Shown here: in pieces, positions 25,401 through 35,123 of the stretch
Numbering within the stretch: the stretch's first letter is position 1
How the letters are laid out: each line of letters begins with the position of its first letter
DNA from: Dechloromonas denitrificans
Lineage (GTDB): Bacteria; Pseudomonadota; Gammaproteobacteria; Burkholderiales; Rhodocyclaceae
Assembly: GCF_020510665.1 (NCBI RefSeq)
Contig: NZ_CP075187.1
Location: 702,501 to 766,500, forward strand
Length of the DNA stretch: 64,000 nt
Reading direction: 5' to 3'
Made by a program: the position numbers and the translations under genes
The notes under the pieces: model-generated
What the model was told of the DNA's origin: nothing
Databases searched by the model: none
Seen by the model: the letters and a program-made list of their open reading frames with translations, nothing else

Positions 25401-25909
25401 TTACTTGGATATCTCGTTTGACCGTCCATCTGGCTTTCGATGGCTTGGAACGATGCATTGACAGAATGGGGGGGAAGTGTGGATTCCCCTCTTTTTTCGG
25501 GCCGTGTTAATGGTGGCAGAAATGATGTCCAGCTCGCGGTGGACTGTGGCTGCTTCCACCGCTTTTAGTCGCTCGTCACGCCACTCCGCCAGAGCCGCCG
25601 GTGTCAGGGCCATCATGGCCAGTTGGCTGACTTTGGCCGTGAGGATGGCGTTGATCCCGATTTTTTCGATAGCAGCCCCTTTGTGCGAGGGAACGACTTC
25701 ATCCAGTTGCGTTTGAGAATGTCGCCTAGCGTATTTTCTCTGCCGGGTCGCGGTTAATCTATGTCGAGTTCGCGTTCTATGGCGTGAGCCCACTGCTCTG
25801 CAGCTTCTCAGGTCTCAAAAATTTTACTCTGGGCAGGGTGGCCTTCCCCGCGAACTTGAGCTCGCCATTGGAGGTCGCCGCGTTTGGTGATGGTCGCTAT
25901 TTTGTCCAT
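25401..25909 (-). pseudogene. broken tyrosine integrase
   Basis: Reading leftward from an ATG at 25909, the translation starts MDKIATITKRGDLQWRAQV and continues EGHPAQSKIF, a typical arm-binding domain, but meets stops at about 25809 and 25755. A shift of frame then gives VPSHKGAAIEKIGINAIL and PAALAEWRDERLKAVEAATV, the core-binding domain, and the match ends near 25401. The catalytic domain with its Arg, His and Tyr residues is absent. Its first part resembles the intact integrase at 9106-10086 (GHPAQSK; AEWRDERL versus AHWRDERL), so it is a relative and not a copy. It probably integrated the second island. Confidence 0.85.
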
Positions 25910-26098
25910 CTTGGGCTACCAGTTACGTGGGTTTTTCTATTTTCAGTCAGCATTTTGCGATATTCCTGAAGCCTTGGATTTCCAAGGGCGGCTCTTTGCG
26001 CTGTGATATATTTCAACGTTTTATGCGGACGGCAATTTTTCCCGTTTTCGCATGCCGCCGGATTGTTCCGGGAAATAAAACTCAAAGGGCTTTTGCCA

Positions 26099-28021
26099 GT
26101 GAGATCGATCAGGCTGTTTAACCGCTTCGAACAAATTTTCGGGCCAGGGCGATCCCTTTCTGCGCGAATTCTCATGGGGGCAACAACCGCTGTCGGTATC
26201 GCCCTGCTCCTGGCTACTGCGTATTTTTCAATCAATCAGCGCGCTTCTCTTGAGCGTCTGTTCGAGAAGCAGAGCCAGAATCTGGTCGACTCACTGGGAG
26301 CATTTGCCATTGAGCAATTGATCAGTCTGGATTACCCCGCGCTTGAGTATGCCATTGCCGTTGCCGGGAAAAAAAACGACAGTATCCAGTTTGTTGAGGT
26401 GACTCATCATGGCCAGGGTGTGGCTCGTTTTGGCAATCCTGATGCGGCTGGGCCTGAATTTGTTTCGGAAATCCGCTGGCGGGATAGCGATGCGCCTGGA
26501 ATCGGGAAAATACGGGTTATTTTTTCCAGTCATGATCGGGATGCATTGCAGGCTGCCAGCCTGCGCGATCACCTGATTACCATGCTGCTGATCTTCATCG
26601 TCATGTGTTTTTCGTTGCGCTGGCTGTTACGGCGGACGGTGATTGGGCCGATCGAGCATTTGACTTCTCGTACCGAACAGGCGATTACCGATGCTTTGCC
26701 TGAGTTGGCGCTGGCTTCAAAGCCTGTCCCACGGGCTGTCGATGAAATTCAACTGCTTGATGAGCGCTTCGGCAGCTTGCTGGAGGGATTGAAGCGCCGT
26801 GATCTGGCGCGTAGTCAGGCCGAACAGGCTTTGGTTGAACATCAAAACAATCTCGAGCAGCTGGTTGAGGCTCGGACCCACGAGTTGAAACTGGCACAGG
26901 AGGAAGCGACCCGCTTGAATCAGGTCAAGAGTGAATTCCTGGCTGCGGCGAGCCACGATTTACGCCAACCTTTGCAGGCAATCAATTTATTCCACAGTGT
27001 TCTCAAAGGTACGGGCCTCAATGAAGAGCAGCAGCGCTTGAGTCACTATCTGTCACTTTCGCTGACCTCTTTGGGCGACTTATTGAATGCCCTTCTTGAT
27101 ATTTCAAAGCTGGATGCCGGTCGCATCAAGCCTGTTCCGGATACGATTGATGTCGAGGCTTTATTTCGCCAGATCGATGCTGAATTCAGTTCCCTGGCGC
27201 TGGACAAGGGGTTGCGCTTCAAGCTTTATTTTCCCTTCCGGCGGCTGGCTGTTTTTACCGATGCCAAATTGCTTCTCAGCATGCTCAATAACCTGATCGG
27301 GAATGCACTGAAATACACCGACGCAGGCGGGATTCTGGTTGGTATTCGCCGCCGGGGTGACCGTGCGGTAATTCAGATCTGGGATACCGGGATCGGTATT
27401 TCGGCTGAAAATACGCGAAAAATTTACGATGAGTATTTTCAGATCGGGAACCAGGCGCGTGATCGAGCCAAGGGGCTGGGGCTGGGATTGTCGATTGTCA
27501 AGCGCCTGGCCAAGTTGCTGGGCACCGAGGTGATTTGCCGTTCACGCCACGGCAAGGGATCAGTTTTTGAATTTTCACTCCCATTGGCCGACGAGGCTTT
27601 GTTGCCCGTTCGGGCCTTGGTGCCCGCCGCGGTCAGCGAGTCCGCCGTTGAGTCCTGCTGGCTTGGACGTCGGGTTGTGGTGGTCGAGGATGATGCCTTG
27701 CTGGCGAGTGCGGTTGATATCGCGCTCAGGGCCAAGGGTATTCGTGTTTCTTCCTACGCTTCTGCAGAGCTTGCTTTGTCGGCCAGTGATATTTCAGGCG
27801 CAGATATCTATCTTTCTGATTTTCGGCTGCCAGGCATGGATGGTGTCGAGATGTTGAAAACCATTCAGCGACAAGCAATGCATCCGATCAGGGCGGTCAT
27901 CCTGACGGGGGAAACATTGCCCGAGCGGATCAAGATTGCCGAGTCTTCTGGCTGGACCGTGCTTTTCAAGCCGGTCGACTTTCCCCAGTTGTTGTCGGCG
28001 CTTGAAGGTCAGCTCAATTAA
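26099..28021 (+). CDS. hybrid sensor histidine kinase/response regulator
   Basis: A 640-aa inner-membrane kinase with its own receiver. From the GTG at 26099, chosen because AAAGGG lies 9 bases upstream, there are two membrane helices (about 27-45 and 158-176) with a periplasmic part between them, a HAMP-like and coiled stretch, the H-box ASHDLRQPL with His286, N-box NNLIGNALKY near 400, glycine-rich DTGIGI and GLGLGL boxes, and a C-terminal receiver with phosphoacceptor Asp574 in LSDFRLPGMDG. A longer frame starts at 26003 but its first residues have no coding character. No partner regulator is adjacent. The signal is unknown. Confidence 0.9.
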   Translation: MRSIRLFNRFEQIFGPGRSLSARILMGATTAVGIALLLATAYFSINQRASLERLFEKQSQNLVDSLGAFAIEQLISLDYPALEYAIAVAGKKNDSIQFVEVTHHGQGVARFGNPDAAGPEFVSEIRWRDSDAPGIGKIRVIFSSHDRDALQAASLRDHLITMLLIFIVMCFSLRWLLRRTVIGPIEHLTSRTEQAITDALPELALASKPVPRAVDEIQLLDERFGSLLEGLKRRDLARSQAEQALVEHQNNLEQLVEARTHELKLAQEEATRLNQVKSEFLAAASHDLRQPLQAINLFHSVLKGTGLNEEQQRLSHYLSLSLTSLGDLLNALLDISKLDAGRIKPVPDTIDVEALFRQIDAEFSSLALDKGLRFKLYFPFRRLAVFTDAKLLLSMLNNLIGNALKYTDAGGILVGIRRRGDRAVIQIWDTGIGISAENTRKIYDEYFQIGNQARDRAKGLGLGLSIVKRLAKLLGTEVICRSRHGKGSVFEFSLPLADEALLPVRALVPAAVSESAVESCWLGRRVVVVEDDALLASAVDIALRAKGIRVSSYASAELALSASDISGADIYLSDFRLPGMDGVEMLKTIQRQAMHPIRAVILTGETLPERIKIAESSGWTVLFKPVDFPQLLSALEGQLN

Positions 28022-28141
28022 TTTTTTTGCCTGTCCCGAGTCTTGCCGGGTGGTTGCAAAATGCAGAGGATTGGGCGAAGCTGATGGGCTATCGTTGTAT
28101 TGCCCATCCTGGTGTGACGCCCTTTCCTGTGTGAGGTTGTA

Positions 28142-28357
28142 ATGAAATACCTGTTCCTTTTTGCGTTTTTGGGCGTGATTTGGTGGGTGTGGAAGAAGCG
28201 CAATGCACAGCCATCGGACCAGCCGGTTCAAGGGCGGCCCCCCGAGCAGATGGTCAGTTGCGCACACTGCGGCGTCTATCTGCCGGCCAGCGAAGCGCTT
28301 GTCGACAATGACCGCAGTTTTTGCTGCCAGGCTCACCGTCAGGCCGACGGACGCTGA
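28142..28357 (+). CDS. PP0621-like small membrane protein
   Basis: A 71-aa protein with one N-terminal membrane helix (YLFLFAFLGVIWWVW), a polar linker and a small zinc-ribbon-like end with CAHCGVYLP and FCCQAHR, four Cys plus His that could bind a metal. Such short proteins commonly precede pilS in betaproteobacteria. Its stop overlaps the ATG of the pilS-like gene as TGATG, indicating coupled translation. The function is not known. Confidence 0.8.
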   Translation: MKYLFLFAFLGVIWWVWKKRNAQPSDQPVQGRPPEQMVSCAHCGVYLPASEALVDNDRSFCCQAHRQADGR

Positions 28358-29964
28358 TGTCCGACTGGCTGTCCTCGACCTGGGAGGCTAATTGGCGCTC
28401 CTTCCAGTATTTCAACCTGTATCGACTGGTGCTCGCCGGCCTGTTCTTTCTGGCCCTGCTGGTACCCTTTGACTGGACTGGCCGACTTCATTTTTCGCCC
28501 TCCGCCGCCTTGCTGGCGCTTGATGCAATCTATGCCCTGAGTATCGTTGGCGGCTTGCTGTTGTCGATCCACTGGCAACGGCGTTTCAACTTCCAGCTCT
28601 CGATCCAGGTGGCCATCGATGCGGTGGTGGTCAGTTTGTTCATGTATGAGGCGGGAGGCGTGGGGAGCGGTCTCGGCGTCTTGTTGCTGATCTCTCTGGC
28701 GGCAGCCAGTTTGGTTGGGCGAGGGCGGCTGGTATTGTTCTATGCTGCGCTGGCTACGCTGGCGGTGTTGTTGACCCAGCTTTACGGGCTTGTCGAGGGG
28801 TATTTTGAACTGGCATCCGTTGTCCAGGGCGGATTCCTTTCGGCCGGTTTTTTTGCGACAGCGATTCTGGCGCGCTTGTTGGGACAACGTGTGATGGCCA
28901 ACGAGGATCTGGCCAGGCGTCGTGGCGAGGCGCTGGAGAATCAGATTCGCATCAGTCGGCGTGTGGTCGAGCGGATGCAGGATGGCGTGTTGATTGTCGG
29001 ACAGGATGGTGTGGTCGGGCAGAGTAATCCGGTGGCCGCGAACATGCTGGGGATTGCTCCGGATACTGCCCCGATGCTTGCTGTACTGGTCCCTGCCTTG
29101 GCTGACGCGCTTCACGCCTGGCTGGCGGGGGGCTCCGATTCCGTGCAGTTTGGCGGAAGCGATGGTTGCGAGTTACAGGCCCGTTTTGAGCGGACAACTA
29201 GCTCCGATGGCGAGGTGCTCGTTTTTCTTGAGGATGTCGGGCGTATCAAGGCGCGTGCCCAGCAATTGAAATTGGCCTCCCTGGGGCGGTTGACCGCGAG
29301 TATTGCCCATGAAATCCGCAATCCGTTGTCGGCCATCGGGCATGCCGGTGAGTTGTTGCGCGAGGAACAGCGCGGCGCCGTGCAAGATCGCCTTTTACGT
29401 ATTTTGAATGACAATGTGGTTCGCTTGGATCGCATCGTCCAGGATGTCCTGGGTTTGGGGCGCCAGCAGCGTGCGGAGCCGCAAAACCTGGCACTTGAAG
29501 AGTTCTGCGCTGCTTTTATCGAGCAGTTTTCAGCGGCGGAAAGTCTGGCTCCCGGTGTTGTCGCTGCCATCTTCGATGAACCTTTGACCTTGTGTTTTGA
29601 TCGCTCGCACCTTGATCAGATTCTCTGGAACCTGGTGAGCAACGCCTTGCGGCATTCGAGTCGCGGCGAAGGTGCTGTTCGCCTGCTTGCCCGGCGCGGC
29701 AGCCAGGAAGGGCGGGTAGAATTGCACGTCATCGATGATGGTCCCGGTATCTCTGATGCGGTTCGGGAGCAGATATTCGAGCCTTTTTTCACGACTCACC
29801 ATGCCGGTACGGGCTTGGGTTTGTTCATCGCGCGCGAGTTGTCGGCAGCCAACGGTGCGACACTTGAACTGGTCGGCACGTCGTCTGGCGGCCATTTTAT
29901 TCTTGCAGGGAGAAATGATTGGTGTCACTTGCCCGAAGTGAGCGACGGTCCGCTGATGCGTTGA
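28357..29964 (+). CDS. pilS: PilS-like sensor histidine kinase
   Basis: A 535-aa kinase with about six membrane helices in the first 180 residues, a PAS-like region at about 200-290, the H-box SIAHEIRNPLSAI with His318, and a C-terminal ATPase with DDGPGI and GLGLFIA. The layout matches PilS, which with PilR controls type IV pilin in Pseudomonas-type bacteria. The ATG at 28357 overlaps the preceding stop; an earlier in-frame start at 28321 lies inside that gene and is not needed. It overlaps the pilR-like gene by about 43 bp. No pilin gene is in the window, so the target is inferred. Confidence 0.87.
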   Translation: MSDWLSSTWEANWRSFQYFNLYRLVLAGLFFLALLVPFDWTGRLHFSPSAALLALDAIYALSIVGGLLLSIHWQRRFNFQLSIQVAIDAVVVSLFMYEAGGVGSGLGVLLLISLAAASLVGRGRLVLFYAALATLAVLLTQLYGLVEGYFELASVVQGGFLSAGFFATAILARLLGQRVMANEDLARRRGEALENQIRISRRVVERMQDGVLIVGQDGVVGQSNPVAANMLGIAPDTAPMLAVLVPALADALHAWLAGGSDSVQFGGSDGCELQARFERTTSSDGEVLVFLEDVGRIKARAQQLKLASLGRLTASIAHEIRNPLSAIGHAGELLREEQRGAVQDRLLRILNDNVVRLDRIVQDVLGLGRQQRAEPQNLALEEFCAAFIEQFSAAESLAPGVVAAIFDEPLTLCFDRSHLDQILWNLVSNALRHSSRGEGAVRLLARRGSQEGRVELHVIDDGPGISDAVREQIFEPFFTTHHAGTGLGLFIARELSAANGATLELVGTSSGGHFILAGRNDWCHLPEVSDGPLMR

Positions 29965-31271
29965 ACCGGGTTTTGGTGGTCGACGACGAGCCGGATATTC
30001 GTGAGCTGATCGATCTGACGCTATTGCGCATGGGCTTGGCTACGGTATGTGTCGGCTCGGTCGGCGAGGCGAAAAAAGCACTCGAATCGGGGACCTTTAA
30101 TCTCTGCCTGACCGATATGCGTCTGCCCGATGGCGAGGGGCTGGAAATTGTCCAGCATATTGCCGAGCACCACGGTCGACTGCCGGTTGCCGTGATTACG
30201 GCTTTCGGGAGTGCAGAAAATGCGGTCGCGGCTCTCAAGGCCGGGGCGTTTGATTACCTGACCAAACCGGTTGGCCTGGATCAGTTGCGGACCTTGGTCA
30301 AATCGGCCCTGCGCTTGCCAGAGGCGGTCCGTGAAGATGATCCCTTGCTTGCCTTGGTGGGCGATTCGCCTTGCATGCAGCACGTCCGGACAATGATCGA
30401 CAAATTGGCGCGCAGCCAGGCGCCGATCTACATTTCAGGCGAGTCCGGCAGTGGCAAGGAACTGGCCGCTCGCCTGATCCATGCCCGCAGCGCCCGGCAT
30501 GCCGGTGCCTTTGTCCCGGTCAACTGCGGTGCAATCCCCGAAATGCTGATGGAGAGCGAATTCTTCGGTTATCGCAAGGGCGCGTTCACCGGGGCAGAAA
30601 GCGACCGTGACGGCTTTTTCCAGGCGGCCAATGGCGGGACGTTGTTTCTTGACGAAGTGGCCGATTTGCCGCTGGCCATGCAGGTCAAGTTGTTGCGCGC
30701 CATTCAGGAAAAACGTGTGCGCAAAGTGGGCAATACACTCGAAGAGCCTGTCGATGTCCGTATTGTCTGTGCGACGCATAAAAACCTGCGCGATTGTGTC
30801 GACCGGGGAGCTTTCCGTCAGGATCTTTATTACCGCCTGAACGTCATCGAGCTGCGCATGCCGCCTTTGCGCGAGCGAGCCGAAGATATTGCCCCGCTGG
30901 TCGCCGCCATTTTGCAGCGGCTGTTTGGCGCCGATCACCCGCTTTTGTCTGTGGCCGCTTTGCGTGCCCTGGAGTTCTACACATTTCCAGGCAATGTCCG
31001 AGAACTGGAAAATATTCTGGAGCGAGCCACGGCGCTGTGTTCGGGGGCGCTTATTGAAACCGATGATCTCCATCTCGAACCTGAAGACATGGTTGGAGAG
31101 AGCGTCGGGCGTGGTAGTGAGACGCTGGATACGTATCTGAACCGACTTGAACGCCAGGCGATTCTGGAGGCTTTGCAAACCACCGAGGGTAACCGGACGG
31201 CCGCTGCCCGTTTGCTTGGTGTGACTTTTCGCTCCATGCGTTATCGCCTGGAACGCTTGGGGATCGAATGA
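29922..31271 (+). CDS. pilR: PilR-like sigma-54 response regulator
   Basis: A 449-aa NtrC-family activator. The receiver (about 16-125) has the acidic pocket VVDDEPD and phosphoacceptor Asp65 in LTDMRLPDG. The AAA+ domain has Walker A GESGSGKE (173-180), the sigma-54 contact loop GAFTGA (220-225) and Walker B LFLDEV. A Fis-type helix-turn-helix ends the protein (AARLLGVTFRSMRYRL). I chose the GTG at 29922, 8 bases after AGGGAGA, over the TTG one codon earlier. The start lies inside pilS and the stop overlaps ampD by ATGA, so sensor, regulator and ampD form one translation-coupled string. Confidence 0.9.
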   Translation: MSLARSERRSADALNRVLVVDDEPDIRELIDLTLLRMGLATVCVGSVGEAKKALESGTFNLCLTDMRLPDGEGLEIVQHIAEHHGRLPVAVITAFGSAENAVAALKAGAFDYLTKPVGLDQLRTLVKSALRLPEAVREDDPLLALVGDSPCMQHVRTMIDKLARSQAPIYISGESGSGKELAARLIHARSARHAGAFVPVNCGAIPEMLMESEFFGYRKGAFTGAESDRDGFFQAANGGTLFLDEVADLPLAMQVKLLRAIQEKRVRKVGNTLEEPVDVRIVCATHKNLRDCVDRGAFRQDLYYRLNVIELRMPPLRERAEDIAPLVAAILQRLFGADHPLLSVAALRALEFYTFPGNVRELENILERATALCSGALIETDDLHLEPEDMVGESVGRGSETLDTYLNRLERQAILEALQTTEGNRTAAARLLGVTFRSMRYRLERLGIE

Positions 31272-31837
31272 GCGATTGGGCTCCCGGAGGCTGGCTGGGC
31301 GGGGTTCGTCACATTCATTCCCCGAATTTCGGAGAGCGGCCTGATTCAGGGGATGTTTCGCTGATTGTCGTGCATAACATCAGCTTGCCCCCTGATCATT
31401 TTGGCGGCCCCTGGGTCGAACAGTTTTTTACCAACCAGCTCGATCCGCAGGCCCATCCCTATTTTGCTGAAATCGCACCGTTGCAGGTATCGGCCCATTT
31501 TTTCGTCCGACGCGATGGTTCTGTGATCCAGTTTGTCGGTTGCGACCAGCGAGCCTGGCATGCCGGTCGGTCAAGCTGGTCGGGGCGGGAGAATTGCAAC
31601 GATTTCTCCGTTGGTATCGAGCTCGAAGGCTCCGATTTTCAGGCATATCCGGCAGAGCAATACGTTGCGCTTAGCGCGTTGATCGAGGCGTTGCGTCAGC
31701 GCTACCCAATTGCCGCGATTGCCGGGCATTGTCACGTGGCCCCGGCGCGGAAAACCGATCCAGGGCCATTCTTTGATTGGCCTGAGCTTGCCCGGTGCTA
31801 TCCCGATCTGTGCTTACCGGCTGAAATAGGTTTTTAG
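31268..31837 (+). CDS. ampD: 1,6-anhydro-N-acetylmuramyl-L-alanine amidase
   Basis: A 189-aa cytoplasmic zinc amidase that recycles cell-wall muropeptides and, through that, keeps AmpC-type induction low. Zinc ligands are His36 (VVHN), His154 (GHCH) and Asp164 (RKTDPG), with the catalytic Glu near 118-120 (IELEG) present. Length is the family norm. It overlaps the pilR-like stop by ATGA and overlaps the aminotransferase gene on the other strand by 24 bp at the 3' end. Location next to pilSR is common in betaproteobacteria and says nothing about pili. Confidence 0.95.
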   Translation: MSDWAPGGWLGGVRHIHSPNFGERPDSGDVSLIVVHNISLPPDHFGGPWVEQFFTNQLDPQAHPYFAEIAPLQVSAHFFVRRDGSVIQFVGCDQRAWHAGRSSWSGRENCNDFSVGIELEGSDFQAYPAEQYVALSALIEALRQRYPIAAIAGHCHVAPARKTDPGPFFDWPELARCYPDLCLPAEIGF

Positions 31838-32974
31838 ACGCTGCGCGGCTTCAGCCAGTCGTTCGATCTCTGTCGTGTAGGCAAAACGGATGTGCTTCGC
31901 CGGTTCGTGCGAACCAAAATCAAGCCCGGGTGTGGCCGCAACGCCTGCCGTTTCCAGCAAGTCGCGTGCGAGGGTAAAGCTGTCTTCGCATAAGGCGGAA
32001 CAGTCACAATACAGATAGAACGCCCCTTCTGGGCGGGCTGTGATGCGAAAGCCAATGGCTTCCAGCGCCGGGGCAAGAAAGTCGCGGCGCCGGCGGAATT
32101 CGGCGCGGCGAGTTTCGAGCAGGGCGATGGTTTCTGGTTCGAATGCAGCCAGTGCGCCGTATTGCGCGGGTGTGGATGGGCAAAGAACCAGGTTCTGTGC
32201 CAGTTTTTCGACATCCCTGACATAGGCTTGGGGAATGACCATCCAGCCCAGTCGCCAGCCGGTCATCTGGAAATACTTCGAGAAGCTGTTGATCACCCAG
32301 ATATCGTCGCCTGCGGCGCAGGCGGTCGGTGCATCGCCTTCATAGGTCAGCCCGTGATAAATCTCGTCCACCAGAAAGTGACCCTCTTGCTCCCGACAGA
32401 CAGCGGCAAGGGCCTCGATTTCGGATTGCGTCAACAGGGTGCCGGTCGGGTTGGCCGGTGAAGCGACGAGCAGGCCGCGTGTCGCGGTCGACCAGTGTTT
32501 TCGGAGCAAATCAGGTGTCGGCTGGAAATTGCTTTCAGGGCCAACCGGGATATTGCACGGTCGACCTTCGTAGGCCCGTAAAATATGCCGGTTGCACGGG
32601 TAGCCAGGATCGGTCAGCAGCCATTCGCTGCCCGGGTCGGCCAGGCAGGCAAATGCAAGATTCAACGCACCGGATGCGCCATTGGTGATGGCGATTCTGG
32701 AGGCCGGTACATGAGCCCCATAGCGTTGACGGTAGAAGCTGGAAATCGCTTCACGCAACTCGGGCAGGCCGAGTGCCTGGGTGTACAGGGTGCGGCCTTG
32801 TTCGATCGCAGCCATGGCGGCGCGAGCAATCGGTTCAGGCGTGGGAAAGTCGGGTTCGCCGACTTCCATGTGAATGATGTCGCGACCTTCAGCTTCCAGT
32901 TGTCGAGCCCGGGTCAGCAGTTCGACCACATGGAACGGGGAAATGTCGGCCAGGCGTTGGGCTGGGCGGTACAT
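31814..32974 (-). CDS. class I/II PLP-dependent aminotransferase
   Basis: A 386-aa fold-type I aminotransferase. The PLP lysine lies in NSFSKYFQMTGWRLGW near residue 230; the conserved Asn/Asp of the ring-binding strand is in VASPANPTG around 165; and a late Arg in KHIRFAY near 365 would bind the substrate carboxylate. The ATG at 32974 has GGAG seven bases upstream and is preferred to a TTG four codons earlier. Closest named groups by motif are aspartate/alanine-type aminotransferases, but substrate cannot be set. Convergent with ampD, it is downstream of pckG on the same strand, separated by a terminator. Confidence 0.88.
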   Translation of the reverse strand: MYRPAQRLADISPFHVVELLTRARQLEAEGRDIIHMEVGEPDFPTPEPIARAAMAAIEQGRTLYTQALGLPELREAISSFYRQRYGAHVPASRIAITNGASGALNLAFACLADPGSEWLLTDPGYPCNRHILRAYEGRPCNIPVGPESNFQPTPDLLRKHWSTATRGLLVASPANPTGTLLTQSEIEALAAVCREQEGHFLVDEIYHGLTYEGDAPTACAAGDDIWVINSFSKYFQMTGWRLGWMVIPQAYVRDVEKLAQNLVLCPSTPAQYGALAAFEPETIALLETRRAEFRRRRDFLAPALEAIGFRITARPEGAFYLYCDCSALCEDSFTLARDLLETAGVAATPGLDFGSHEPAKHIRFAYTTEIERLAEAAQRLKTYFSR

Positions 32975-32991
32975 GTGATTCTCCAAAACAA

Positions 32992-33013
32992 ACGGCCACC
33001 CGCAGGTGGCCGT
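32992..33013 (-). terminator. terminator of pckG
   Basis: ACGGCCACC and GGTGGCCGT form a perfect 9-bp stem with a CGCA loop; on the minus strand it is followed by TTGTTTT. It lies 22 bases after the pckG stop. Confidence 0.8.
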
Positions 33014-33034
33014 CAGCTTAAATCAGACGTTCAA

Positions 33035-34879
33035 TCAGACAGCGTCTTTAAACAGGGCCATTTCGAACAGCTCACGCTTGAGGGTGAACTCGCGCGGCAG
33101 TTTTTCGCCCATCTTGTCGAACCACTCCTTGTGGCCAGCCAGTTCGGAGCGCCATGCGTCGGCGTCGATCGTGGTCAGCGCATCGAATTCGCCCTTGGAA
33201 ATATTGATGCCAGTCCAGTCGATGTCCTCGAACTTCGGCATCCAGCCCAGAGCGGTTTCCTTGGCAGCAACGGTGCCCTTGCAACGCTGAACGATCCACT
33301 TCAGGACGCGCATGTTGTCGCCGAAGCCTGGCCACATGAAGTTGCCATCGGCATCCATGCGGAACCAGTTCACGCAGAAGATCTTCGGGGTGGCATCGAC
33401 GGTTTTGCCCATCTTCAACCAGTGGTTGAAGTAGTCGCCCATGTGGTAGCCGCAGAACGGCAGCATGGCGAACGGGTCGCGACGGACAACGCCTTGCTGG
33501 CCAAAGGCGGCAGCCGTGGTTTCGGAGCCGAGCGTGGCCGCCATGTAGACGCCGTAGTTCCAGTTGAAAGCCTGGTAGACGAGCGGCACGGTGGTGGCAC
33601 GACGGCCGCCGAAGATGAAGGCGGAAATCGGTACGCCGGCCGGGTCTTCCCAAGCTTCGTCAACCGACGGGCACTGGTTGGCCGGGGCGGTGAAACGCGA
33701 GTTGGCGTGCGCAGCCTTCTTGCCGGCCTTGCCATCTGCAGGCGTCCAGTCGTTGCCCTGCCAGTCGATCAGGTGAGCCGGTGCTTCCTTGGTCAGGCCT
33801 TCCCACCACACATCGCCGTCGTCGGTCAGCGCGACGTTGGTGAAGATGATGTTTTCCTTCAACGTGGCCAGCGCATTGAAGTTGGTTTTTTCCGAGGTGC
33901 CCGGAGCGACGCCGAAGAAACCAGCTTCCGGGTTGATGGCGTAGAAGCGGGTGACGCCATCCTTGTCCTGGCGCGGCTTGATCCAGGCAATGTCGTCGCC
34001 GATGGTGGTGATCTTCCAGCCGTCCAGGGTCTTCGGCGGAATCAGCATGGCGAAGTTGGTCTTGCCGCAGGCCGACGGGAAGGCGGCAGCGACGTAAGAC
34101 TTTTCACCTTCCGGCGATTCGACGCCGAGGATGAGCATGTGTTCGGCCAGCCAGCCTTGTTCGCGCGCCATGTTGGAGGCGATGCGCAGGGCGAAGCACT
34201 TTTTGCCAAGCAGGGCATTGCCGCCGTAGCCGGAACCGTAGGACCAGATTTCGCGGGTTTCCGGGTAGTGCACGATGTACTTGACGGTCGGGTTGCACGG
34301 CCACTTGCTGTCTTGCTGGCCCGGTTCAAGCGGGGCGCCGACGGTGTGGATGCAGGGCACGAATTCGCCATCGGTACCGAGCACGTCGAAAACGGCCTTG
34401 CCCATGCGGGTCATCGTGCGCATGTTGGTGACAACGTAGGCGGAGTCGGTGATTTCGAAACCGATATGGGCGATCGGCGAACCGAGCGGACCCATCGAGA
34501 ATGGGATGACGTACATCGTACGGCCCTTCATGCAGCCCTTGAACAGACCGTTCAGGGTTTCGCGCATGACGGCAGGTTCTTCCCAGTTATTGGTCGGGCC
34601 GGCGTCTTCCTTCTTGGCGGAGCAGATGTAGGTGCGGTCTTCGACGCGTGCCACATCGGACGGATCGGAGAAAGCCAGGTAGGAATTCGGACGCTTGGCT
34701 TCGTTGAGCTTGATCAGGGTGCCGGCCTCTACCATTTCGGCACACAGGCGGTCATACTCTTCCTGCGATCCATCGGCCCAGTGAATACGGTCAGGCTGGG
34801 TCAGTGCAGCAATGTCTGCAACCCATTTTTTCAGGGCTTCATGTTTGACGTAGTCAGGTGCATTCAGCGGTGCGGTCAT
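33035..34879 (-). CDS. pckG: phosphoenolpyruvate carboxykinase (GTP)
   Basis: A 614-aa GTP-dependent PEP carboxykinase converting oxaloacetate to phosphoenolpyruvate. The length and the P-loop-like [13 protein letters not shown], the FWEGLT-like [10 protein letters not shown], the metal-binding and guanine-pocket FNWNYGVYM segments all fit the GTP class rather than the ATP class. The frame extends to 34921, but [16 protein letters not shown], beginning at 34879, is the family's usual N-terminus and has AGAGA upstream. It is divergent from maeB at 35124, with about 245 bp between, so two carbon-node enzymes share a control region. No boxes could be identified there. Confidence 0.96.
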   Translation of the reverse strand: MTAPLNAPDYVKHEALKKWVADIAALTQPDRIHWADGSQEEYDRLCAEMVEAGTLIKLNEAKRPNSYLAFSDPSDVARVEDRTYICSAKKEDAGPTNNWEEPAVMRETLNGLFKGCMKGRTMYVIPFSMGPLGSPIAHIGFEITDSAYVVTNMRTMTRMGKAVFDVLGTDGEFVPCIHTVGAPLEPGQQDSKWPCNPTVKYIVHYPETREIWSYGSGYGGNALLGKKCFALRIASNMAREQGWLAEHMLILGVESPEGEKSYVAAAFPSACGKTNFAMLIPPKTLDGWKITTIGDDIAWIKPRQDKDGVTRFYAINPEAGFFGVAPGTSEKTNFNALATLKENIIFTNVALTDDGDVWWEGLTKEAPAHLIDWQGNDWTPADGKAGKKAAHANSRFTAPANQCPSVDEAWEDPAGVPISAFIFGGRRATTVPLVYQAFNWNYGVYMAATLGSETTAAAFGQQGVVRRDPFAMLPFCGYHMGDYFNHWLKMGKTVDATPKIFCVNWFRMDADGNFMWPGFGDNMRVLKWIVQRCKGTVAAKETALGWMPKFEDIDWTGINISKGEFDALTTIDADAWRSELAGHKEWFDKMGEKLPREFTLKRELFEMALFKDAV

Positions 34880-35123
34880 GGCGGTGTCTCTCTCTAAGTT
34901 ACTGAAATAGCTAAGTTTCACGCCAGTCGCCGGGAGCTGCCACCAAGACTTAGAGCGGCGAGGGGCCGTCGGCTGGGAAGCCCGTAATTATGCATCAAGT
35001 CAGGGTAAACATCTACTTGACTTTACACTTCTAAGTGATATCCGGGGGTGGAAATGGCAAAAAGGCATGATATTATGTTCCGCGATTCGAAATCACGTTT
35101 CACAATATAAAACGGAGGTAGAC

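Larger units (their letters stand above)
10251..25909. mobile_element. decayed second island
   Basis: A patchwork between the second tRNA-Pro copy and a broken integrase. Signs of mobile origin are phased TGTACGGAAA repeats just after the tRNA (10307-10327), two interrupted genes at 16.2-17.0 kb including a plasmid replication-initiator remnant, a type I restriction locus, and the truncated integrase on the minus strand at the far end. No right-hand copy of the tRNA 3' end was found near 25.9 kb, so the right boundary is approximate and the island is probably immobile. Confidence 0.5.

Noticed and set aside
25910..26098. Third copy of the tRNA-Pro 3' end as right boundary of the second island
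   Set aside because: No stretch resembling GTTCGAATCCTGTC or CACTCCGACCA was seen near the broken integrase.
32585..34897. 770-aa plus-strand frame opposite pckG
   Set aside because: Composition is typical of an antisense frame, and pckG is certain on the minus strand.
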